A DNA stretch of 64,000 nt from UBA4416 sp963422675 (lineage in GTDB: Bacteria > Bacteroidota > Bacteroidia > B-17B0 > Aurantibacillaceae): NCBI GenBank assembly GCA_963422675.2, contig CAXVYS010000009.1, positions 310,001-374,000 on the forward strand. Direction: 5' to 3'. Positions 57,971 to 64,000 of this stretch are shown piece after piece (positions within the stretch are counted from its first letter, which is position 1; every line of letters starts with the position of its first letter). Under the pieces are notes generated by a model, which was not told where the DNA came from, did no database searches, and saw only the letters and a list, made by a program, of their open reading frames with translations. Both the position numbers and the translations under genes were made by a program.

Positions 57971-59236
57971 ATGAAAAAACTGTTTTTAATTCCCTTATTA
58001 TTGCTTTTTGGCATCAATTGCTTTGCGAGTTACATTTTAATTCCAATGGATGATACTCAAAAAAATCATCTTAAATCTTACGGCATTGCCTATTGGGCAT
58101 TAAAAGGAGAACTTGAAATTCAGTGGCTTACGAATTACAGAGGTGGAAGTTTTTTAATTCCAAATTCAAAATCGGTTTCGACAGAGTGTACGATCAGGGG
58201 GGTGAGTTACGAAATTATTTCTGATGCGCAGGCTAATGGAATCCTGGCCGAAATAGCCAATCCGGAAGTAAACCAGGATGCGGTTAAACTCGAAAAGGCA
58301 CCAAAGATAGCGGTGTATTCACCCAAAATTAAACAACCGTGGGACGATGCGGTGACACTCGTTTTAAAATATGCAGAAATACCTTATGAAGTTGTGTATG
58401 ATGACGAAATTATGGCCGATAAATTAAAAGATTACGATTGGTTACATTTGCATCATGAAGATTTTACCGGCCAGTACGGACGATTTTATGCAGGTTTTGC
58501 CAATGCAGCCTGGTATCAGACAGAAGTAAAAGATAATGAAGCCACTGCAAAAAAATTAGGTTTCGCAAAAGTATCGCAGTTGAAACTGGCAGTTGCCAAA
58601 AAAATTAATGACTATGTATTTACTGGCGGCTTTTTATTTGCGATGTGCAGTGCAACCGATAGCTATGATATTGCTTTAGCCGCTGAAGGAATTGATATTT
58701 GCGAAACCATGTTTGATCATGATCCGGCTGATCCGGCAATGAATAAAAAAATTGATTATACCAAAGGCTATGCTTTTGAAAAATACCTGTTAAGTACTAA
58801 TCCTTACGAATACGAATTTTCAACCATCGATGCCACTACAACGCGAGCGCAGTATGGTGTTAACGAGCAAAACGATGTGTTTACCCTGTTTGATTTTTCA
58901 GCCAAATGGGATCCTGTTCCAACTATGTTATGCCAAAATCATACGCAAACTATTAAAGGGTTTTACGGACAAACAACAGCGTTTACGAAAACATATATCA
59001 AGAAAAATATTTTAATTTTAGGAGAATCAAAAGCGTTTAACGAAGCACGTTATATTCATGGAGATCATGGAAAAGGAACCTGGACGTTTTATGGAGGCCA
59101 CGATCCGGAAGATTATCAGCATAGGGTAGAGGATCCACCAACCGATTTGAGTTTGCATCCTAATTCCCCCGGCTACCGTTTAATTTTGAATAATATTTTA
59201 TTCCCTGCGGCTAAAAAGAAAAAGCAGAAGACCTGA
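57971..59236 (+). CDS. Secreted protein mislabelled 'asparagine synthetase B' (GATase1-like fold)
   Basis: A 421-residue exported protein; signal peptide 'MKKLFLIPLLLLFGINCFASY' from the ATG at 57971 (an upstream ATG at 57950 adds 7 residues). Database entries often call this Bacteroidota family asparagine synthetase B, but it has no PP-ATPase motif and is secreted. The body fits a class I glutamine-amidotransferase-like/ThuA-like Rossmann fold: 'KIAVYSPKIKQPWDDAV', 'DYDWLHLHHEDFTGQYGRFY', 'GGFLFAMCSATDSYDIAL', 'GKGTWTFYGGHDPEDYQH' and 'LHPNSPGYRLILNNILFP'. Cys in 'FAMCSATDS' sits where a nucleophile would be. Function unknown. Confidence 0.78.
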   Translation: MKKLFLIPLLLLFGINCFASYILIPMDDTQKNHLKSYGIAYWALKGELEIQWLTNYRGGSFLIPNSKSVSTECTIRGVSYEIISDAQANGILAEIANPEVNQDAVKLEKAPKIAVYSPKIKQPWDDAVTLVLKYAEIPYEVVYDDEIMADKLKDYDWLHLHHEDFTGQYGRFYAGFANAAWYQTEVKDNEATAKKLGFAKVSQLKLAVAKKINDYVFTGGFLFAMCSATDSYDIALAAEGIDICETMFDHDPADPAMNKKIDYTKGYAFEKYLLSTNPYEYEFSTIDATTTRAQYGVNEQNDVFTLFDFSAKWDPVPTMLCQNHTQTIKGFYGQTTAFTKTYIKKNILILGESKAFNEARYIHGDHGKGTWTFYGGHDPEDYQHRVEDPPTDLSLHPNSPGYRLILNNILFPAAKKKKQKT

Positions 59237-59335
59237 TGCTTTCACTCAAAAACTGATGACATCCTTGCAATCCAGGAGTCGGTGGAGAAGCAATCTCCTA
59301 TTTATAAAATGAAATTGCATAAGATAATTTAGGAG

Positions 59336-59356
59336 ATGCTGAATCAAGTTCAGCAT
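59336..59356. repeat. REP-like hairpin between convergent genes
   Basis: ATGCTGAA-TCAAG-TTCAGCAT, an 8-bp perfect stem. It lies in a nested, larger imperfect inverted repeat (CTCCTATTTA near 59295 with TAAATAGGAG near 59362). The ATGCTGAA core resembles dispersed repeats I recall from other Bacteroidota genomes. Confidence 0.5.
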
Positions 59357-59386
59357 AACTTTTAAATAGGAGCTGAACGATTAATC

Positions 59387-60538
59387 TTACTCACTAAAAT
59401 AACTTTTTACCTCGTCTCTTAAATTATACCGGCTGGCCATTACTTCTCCATAAGCCCCTGCACTTCGTATCGCAATTAAATCGCCCCGTTGTGTCAATGG
59501 CAATTCCACGGCTTTCCCAAAACAATCGCTGCTTTCACAAATAGGCCCCACCACATCGTATTTAAAGGTGCTGTTATTCGCAGAAGAAATGTTTTCTATT
59601 TTATGATAAGCCTGGTATAAAGCCGGCCGTATCAATTCTGTCATCCCTGCATCCAGTATGGCAAAGTTAGTATTGATTCCGTTTTTAATATACAGCACTT
59701 TACTTATCAATGTTCCGCAGTGTGCTACCACAGCTCTTCCCAATTCAAAATGTAATTGTTGTTCCTTTCTTAACTCTATAAAATCATGAAACACTTTAAA
59801 ATAAGATGCGAAATCAATAATAGCTTCTGTATCGGGTTGATGGTAGTTAATGCCAATGCCACCACCCACATTAATAACAGGTAGGTCAAAGCCTTTAGTC
59901 AGAAAATAGGTATTGATCTCGTTTACCTTTAAACACAGTTGTTTAAAAGGAGAGAGATCGGTGATTTGCGAGCCGATATGAAAATGTAAGCCAATGAGTT
60001 TAAGATGTGAAAGTGTTTTTAATTTTTCAATCACTGTTTCAAACTCGTAAGGATTAATCCCGAATTTATTTTCTTCTAAACCGGTGGTAATGTATTTGTG
60101 TGTATGAGCATCTACATTGGGGTTAATCCGTAAAGCAATAGAAGCAATTTTATGTTTCTTTAATGCCAGTTCATTTATAATTTCCAACTCCTGGATACTT
60201 TCACAATTGAAACAAAAAATGTTATGGTCTAATGCATAGTTTATCTCATCGTCGTTTTTACCGACGCCTGCAAACACAATTTTATCCGGACTGAAATTAT
60301 GTTCAACCGCACATTTTACTTCGTTCCCACTTACACAGTCAGCCCCAAACCCTGATTTCAGAATGGTTTGTATGATTCTTGGATTTGCATTGGCTTTAAA
60401 AGCATAGTGTACATGGTAATTGTATTTACTACTTTCTCGCGTAATAGCATCCAGTGTTTTTTGAAGCAACTCCATATCATAGTAATAATAAGGAGTTTTA
60501 TAAGACTGTATTTTTTTTATAATTGTTTCCGTAAACAT
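59387..60538 (-). CDS. lysA: Diaminopimelate decarboxylase
   Basis: A 383-residue PLP enzyme that makes L-lysine from meso-diaminopimelate. The PLP-binding Lys is in 'HYAFKANANPRI', with 'GVGKNDDEINYALDH', 'LHFHIGSQITDLS', 'NVGGGIGINY' and 'GPICESSDCFGK' as family landmarks. It is the second gene of a lysC-lysA pair: lysC ends 48 bp upstream on the same strand. The product both supplies lysine and draws on a cell-wall precursor pool. Confidence 0.94.
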   Translation of the reverse strand: MFTETIIKKIQSYKTPYYYYDMELLQKTLDAITRESSKYNYHVHYAFKANANPRIIQTILKSGFGADCVSGNEVKCAVEHNFSPDKIVFAGVGKNDDEINYALDHNIFCFNCESIQELEIINELALKKHKIASIALRINPNVDAHTHKYITTGLEENKFGINPYEFETVIEKLKTLSHLKLIGLHFHIGSQITDLSPFKQLCLKVNEINTYFLTKGFDLPVINVGGGIGINYHQPDTEAIIDFASYFKVFHDFIELRKEQQLHFELGRAVVAHCGTLISKVLYIKNGINTNFAILDAGMTELIRPALYQAYHKIENISSANNSTFKYDVVGPICESSDCFGKAVELPLTQRGDLIAIRSAGAYGEVMASRYNLRDEVKSYFSE

Positions 60539-60586
60539 TTCTTTTTTAATTATTGGGTTTTAAAATCTCTTCGACCTCTTTTAGTT

Positions 60587-61906
60587 TTATGAGTAACCAA
60601 ACAACACTTTATTCAACATTACCAGGGCTTCTTTTTTATGACTGGAGTTAACGAGCACACTAATGTTGTTGGCACTTCCTCCATAGGAAACCATTCTTAC
60701 AGGAATATCTTTAAAGGCTTCAAGCACCTTAAAGCCGTACCCCGCCTTATTTTTAGGAATATTACCTACAATACAAATAATGGTTTGATCTTCCTCCACA
60801 TCCACATTGGCAAAGTGCTCAAGCTCTTTGGTAATTTCTTTTAAAAATTTGGTGTTATCAATCGTTAACGACACGGCAATCTCAGAAGTGGTAATCATAT
60901 CAATGGACGTTTTAAAACGTTCAAAAATTTCGAACACCGCTCTTAAAAAACCATGAGCCAAAAGCATACGATCGCTTTTTATATTAATAGCACAGATCCC
61001 GTCTTTTGCAGCAACCGCTTTGATCCCTTCTTCAGAAATGCTGTTCGAGATGAGAGTGCCTTGCGCATTTGGCTGCATCGTGTTTTTTAAGAGCACAGGA
61101 ATGTTTTTCTTTTGAGCAGGTAAAATACAGGTAGGATGTAATATTTTTGCTCCAAAATAAGCAAGCTCAGCGGCTTCATCAAAACTCAACTGATGGATAG
61201 GATGTGTTTTTGAAACCATGCGCGGATCATTATTATGCATGCCGTCAATGTCTGTCCATATTTGAACTTCATTAGCCATAATAGCGGCTCCAATAATAGA
61301 AGCCGTATAATCACTTCCTCCTCTTTTTAAATTATCGATCTCTCCAAAAGCATTCCGGCAAATGTAACCTTGTGTAATAAACAGCTGCGTGTCAGGATAT
61401 TTGGCTAACTCAGCATTTAAGTTTTTTTCGATATAAGGTAACTGTGGCTCATCATTTTCATCGATCCTCATAAAATTAAGTGCCGGTAAAAGCTGTGATT
61501 TAATGCCAATTTCCTGCAAATGAAAATAGAATAATGCGGTACTTAATAATTCGCCCTGTGCCAGTATAGCCTTTTCCTCGTTGGAGGTAAACATATCCAA
61601 CGTAAAGGAACGCAGGTAATTAAAGTGATTTTTGATAAGGTCAAGACCTTTGTTTTTATATTCGATGGCGACGTATAATTTTTCCACTTCTGCCATATAT
61701 TTTTTCTCTAATGCATCAATCATTGCATTAGCCTGTGTGTGTTCCTTTTGATACAAGGCGTTGCAAATTTCCACTAAGGTATTAGTTGTGCCACTCATCG
61801 CAGAAAGCACTATTATTTTGCGATCTGTTCCGTTTACTAAGGATACAAGCGCTTTCATGCGTTCAGCGGTTCCTACACTTGTTCCTCCAAATTTTAAAAT
61901 ATTCAT
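60587..61906 (-). CDS. lysC: Aspartate kinase, monofunctional
   Basis: A 439-residue aspartokinase, first step of the aspartate-family pathway. 'ILKFGGTSVGTAERM' at the N-terminus (K-F-G-G-T-S) and 'RGGSDYTASIIGAAIMANEV' (in two parts) with 'IWTDIDGMHNNDPRMV' identify it. The C-terminal third holds two ACT domains ('DGICAINIKSDRMLLAHGFL', 'EDQTIICIVGNIPKNKAGY') likely binding lysine or threonine. There is no homoserine dehydrogenase fusion. It lies upstream of lysA and is preceded by a 212-bp region with several small hairpins before the terminator of the neighbouring gene. Confidence 0.94.
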   Translation of the reverse strand: MNILKFGGTSVGTAERMKALVSLVNGTDRKIIVLSAMSGTTNTLVEICNALYQKEHTQANAMIDALEKKYMAEVEKLYVAIEYKNKGLDLIKNHFNYLRSFTLDMFTSNEEKAILAQGELLSTALFYFHLQEIGIKSQLLPALNFMRIDENDEPQLPYIEKNLNAELAKYPDTQLFITQGYICRNAFGEIDNLKRGGSDYTASIIGAAIMANEVQIWTDIDGMHNNDPRMVSKTHPIHQLSFDEAAELAYFGAKILHPTCILPAQKKNIPVLLKNTMQPNAQGTLISNSISEEGIKAVAAKDGICAINIKSDRMLLAHGFLRAVFEIFERFKTSIDMITTSEIAVSLTIDNTKFLKEITKELEHFANVDVEEDQTIICIVGNIPKNKAGYGFKVLEAFKDIPVRMVSYGGSANNISVLVNSSHKKEALVMLNKVLFGYS

Positions 61907-62118
61907 AATAATTAATTGGTATAGAATTTATAATGTTACTGCCAGGGCAGCGAATAATGATAATAAGAAAAAGTATGATTGTTTTGGCGTAGGTAAATCA
62001 GTCTCAGACTCAACTCTACAGAATTATAGATGGTTCTGGCGAACCTTACACTTAGTAATGATATGGGAAGTGTGTGTCATTTTTGGTATACAAAGAAAGA
62101 ACTATTTTTTTAATTAAC
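61907..62118 (-). promoter_or_regulatory. 212-bp region upstream of lysC with small hairpins
   Basis: Contains CTGC-CAGG-GCAG (61939-61950), the palindrome AGTCT-C-AGACT (62000-62010) and GGTTC-TGGC-GAACC (62032-62045). A 25-codon frame (TTG 62013 to TAA 61936 on the minus strand) is rich in Tyr and His. No lysine-riboswitch core or exact -7 box was found. Confidence 0.35.
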
Positions 62119-62152
62119 AAAAAAGCCCGTCAACTATTTGACGGGCTTTTAA
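62119..62152 (-). terminator. Rho-independent terminator after the T9SS protein gene
   Basis: AAAAGCCCGTCAA pairs with TTGACGGGCTTTT (13 bp) around the 4-nt loop; on the minus strand a U6 tract follows. It is 20 bp beyond the stop at 62173. Confidence 0.92.
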
Positions 62153-62172
62153 AAATGAATGCTATGAACGAA

Positions 62173-64000
62173 TTATTGCTTAATTATTTTATAAGCTTTA
62201 ACTGCATCTTTGGTTTCCAGTTTTAAGTAATAGATCCCGTTAGCAAGTTCAGTAATGTCAATCGATTTTGTAATGATACCACTTCCTGAAACTGCATTTT
62301 GATATACTATTCTTCCGTCAATCGTTAAAATGCTGATGTTAGCAGTAATATCTGAGCTTGTAGCCATTTCCAATGTAAATGAACCACTTGTTGGATTTGG
62401 ATATACATTTAATCCTAAATTAGTATCCATCTCATCAATACCTACACAGGCATATACTTTTAAAGTATCTTTCGCTATGTTTGTACATCCGTTTGAGCCA
62501 ACAATACTATATAATATAATGTAAGTACCTTGTCCGGCAGCAGAAGCATTAAAATTATTTCCTGTAATACCTGATCCGATATAAGTACCACCTGCCGGAG
62601 TTCCTTCCGTTAAGGTACGGCCCTGGTCTGTCGGGCAAAATATTTCGGGATGAGAAAACACTAAACCTACAGTAGGCAGCGTACGGGTTGTGATATTGAT
62701 GACATCAGCCGATTTACAGGTAGTAGGATGCGTTACCAATACAGAGTAAGTTCCTGCAGAAGATACCGTGATAGAAGAGCTTGTAGCACCTGTACTCCAT
62801 AAATAAGATGAACCTGCATTGCCTGCATATAAAGTAATAGATGAACCCTGGCAATAGCTGGTATCAGGCCCTAATGTTACAATTGGAACAGTACCTGCTG
62901 TTACCCTTATCGTATCATGCCCTACACAACCGTTTGCATTTGTTGCTCTTACCCAGTATTTACCCGGAGAAGTAATTGTTAATGAAGAAGCATTTGTATT
63001 GTTGCTCCATAAATAAGTTGCTGCAGAGGCATTGGAGTTTAATAACAGCGGTAAGGTACAAACAAGCGTATCACCCCCTAAATTCGGTATAGGTGTAGGC
63101 TTAATCTCTATGTGTAAAATATCGTTTGACACACATCCACCTGTTGTTGCTGTTAATGTATAGTTTGTTGAAGCAGGTGCATTTATTACCGGGTTTGGAA
63201 TAGTGGTAGAAGATAAACCTGTAGAAGGGCTCCAATTAAATGTATTAACTACCGGTTGATCAAAATAAATGTTCGGACGACGTGTCATCGAAGACGTTGA
63301 TGTTGTACTTGAACACACGCTGGCATTTGAATTTGCACTATACCACACAGAAGATGAAAAAGCGGTGTTGGACATGCTGAAAGAAACGTTACTGGAAGTT
63401 GTATTTGGAATTGGGTAGTTATTAAAACAGGTTTCCACAATAATATTAGATGTTCCATTCCAGTTAAAAGGCGTAGAAAGTGTATGGGTATTAATCCCTA
63501 TTACCGGAGAGTAGCTTGATGCCGCAACATAATTGGTAATACCACTTTGGAAAGCGGTAAGAGTAGTTAAGGTTGTTGTACCTATCCCCAAATTAAAACC
63601 GGCTAAGCCAACACTTCCGTTTAAGTTTGTAGCGTTAAAAGAAACTGCACTGATATTACCAGGGGTAACACCTGCACTTGTTAATTCAGATGCCAGGACC
63701 AAAAATTGATGCTTGGCTCCATGATAATAATTACCGTATGGCGCAGGATAAGTAGTAGCTGTATTTGCCAACGTTCCTGTTCCTACCTGAACAGCAGGAT
63801 ATAATTGAGTGTTGGTTTGTACTGGAATATTTAAACACACTGTATCATTTGGCGTAACCGTTAAATTAAAAAATGGTTTTCTTTGAATCGTCACTGATAA
63901 TGTATCATCCGGGGCATAACCGTCACCGGCAGCTGTTGTATAGGCTTTTAAATTATAATTACCTGCTACGTTCATATTATAACTTGTAGTCATTGTAAAA
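62173..64000 (-). CDS. T9SS type A sorting-domain protein (5' partial)
   Basis: The frame is open to the right window edge, so the N-terminus, including any signal peptide, is missing; about 609 residues are visible. It contains several Ig-like or PKD-like repeats (for example 'GGDTLVCTLPLLLNSNASAA', 'GPDTSYCQGSSITLYAGNAG', each ending near 'YSVLV' or 'YWVRA'), and a C-terminal T9SS type A sorting domain from about residue 525 ('LGLNVYPNPTSGSFTLEM', ending 'DAVKAYKIIKQ'). Exported through type IX secretion; possibly an adhesin. The repeats resemble those in the M43 protein. Confidence 0.85.
   Translation of the reverse strand, partial: FTMTTSYNMNVAGNYNLKAYTTAAGDGYAPDDTLSVTIQRKPFFNLTVTPNDTVCLNIPVQTNTQLYPAVQVGTGTLANTATTYPAPYGNYYHGAKHQFLVLASELTSAGVTPGNISAVSFNATNLNGSVGLAGFNLGIGTTTLTTLTAFQSGITNYVAASSYSPVIGINTHTLSTPFNWNGTSNIIVETCFNNYPIPNTTSSNVSFSMSNTAFSSSVWYSANSNASVCSSTTSTSSMTRRPNIYFDQPVVNTFNWSPSTGLSSTTIPNPVINAPASTNYTLTATTGGCVSNDILHIEIKPTPIPNLGGDTLVCTLPLLLNSNASAATYLWSNNTNASSLTITSPGKYWVRATNANGCVGHDTIRVTAGTVPIVTLGPDTSYCQGSSITLYAGNAGSSYLWSTGATSSSITVSSAGTYSVLVTHPTTCKSADVINITTRTLPTVGLVFSHPEIFCPTDQGRTLTEGTPAGGTYIGSGITGNNFNASAAGQGTYIILYSIVGSNGCTNIAKDTLKVYACVGIDEMDTNLGLNVYPNPTSGSFTLEMATSSDITANISILTIDGRIVYQNAVSGSGIITKSIDITELANGIYYLKLETKDAVKAYKIIKQ

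Noticed and set aside
61761..62117. 118-codon plus-strand frame with integrase-like words upstream of lysC
   Set aside because: It overlaps the lysC start on the other strand, has no domain and looks random beyond a few residues.
61907..62118. Lysine riboswitch upstream of lysC
   Set aside because: None of the conserved L-box core motifs are present on either strand.

Overview
The window is a gene-dense stretch of an AT-rich Bacteroidota chromosome. Three large secreted proteins end in type IX secretion (T9SS) type A sorting domains. There are SusC/TonB-type outer-membrane receptors with carboxypeptidase-like N-terminal domains, TAnnTTTG-type -7 promoter boxes and few Shine-Dalgarno sites. 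KdsB (KDO for LPS), MEP-pathway IspD, diaminopimelate-route LysC/LysA and a UbiD-type decarboxylase fit a Gram-negative, menaquinone-using, probably free-living member of the phylum. I cannot name the genus. I saw no rRNA, tRNA, CRISPR, prophage or plasmid genes.

Layout. 1-5062: end of an AsmA-like protein, an SRPBCC protein, an LpxH-like phosphoesterase coupled to a glycosyltransferase, and a degenerate-receiver response regulator. 5168-13331: a probable phosphate-responsive block (T9SS beta-helix protein, TonB receptor, SpoIIE phosphatase, small helical protein, PstS, divergent PhoB-like regulator). 13349-19202: thioredoxin-like, DUF218, RecQ, RsmI-like methyltransferase and transglutaminase-like proteins. 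19602-29756: a very large M43 metalloprotease, a small membrane protein, an M16 peptidase and an outer-membrane receptor. 29880-34805: an unusual three-gene envelope operon of beta-barrel, TSP3 and SPOR proteins. 35004-38653: a CsgG/TolB-like protein and a phospholipid trio (PlsC, CdsA, CDP-alcohol transferase) with a possible 55-aa membrane peptide.

38882-45628 (plus strand): an HTH protein, an IS200-like (RAYT) transposase followed by REP-like palindromes, then a tightly packed run IspD, PolX-like, two secreted or TPR proteins with TTG starts, and a GH3 protein. 45677-64000: a toxin-23/beta-barrel protein, shikimate kinase and KdsB, a LysM-containing secreted protein, prolyl oligopeptidase, AlkD-like protein, a glucosaminidase with LysM, UbiD, an amidohydrolase, SnoaL-like, MscS, a secreted amidotransferase-like protein often mislabelled asparagine synthetase B, lysC-lysA, and a third T9SS cargo protein cut by the window edge.

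The items I rate most worth a second look are the SPOR/TSP3/beta-barrel operon, the response regulator that has lost the whole phosphorylation pocket, 11-nt-phased repeats upstream of phosphate genes that may be a Bacteroidota Pho box, the RecQ gene without a normal start codon, the PolX homologue with a damaged polymerase site, and the RAYT/REP pair.
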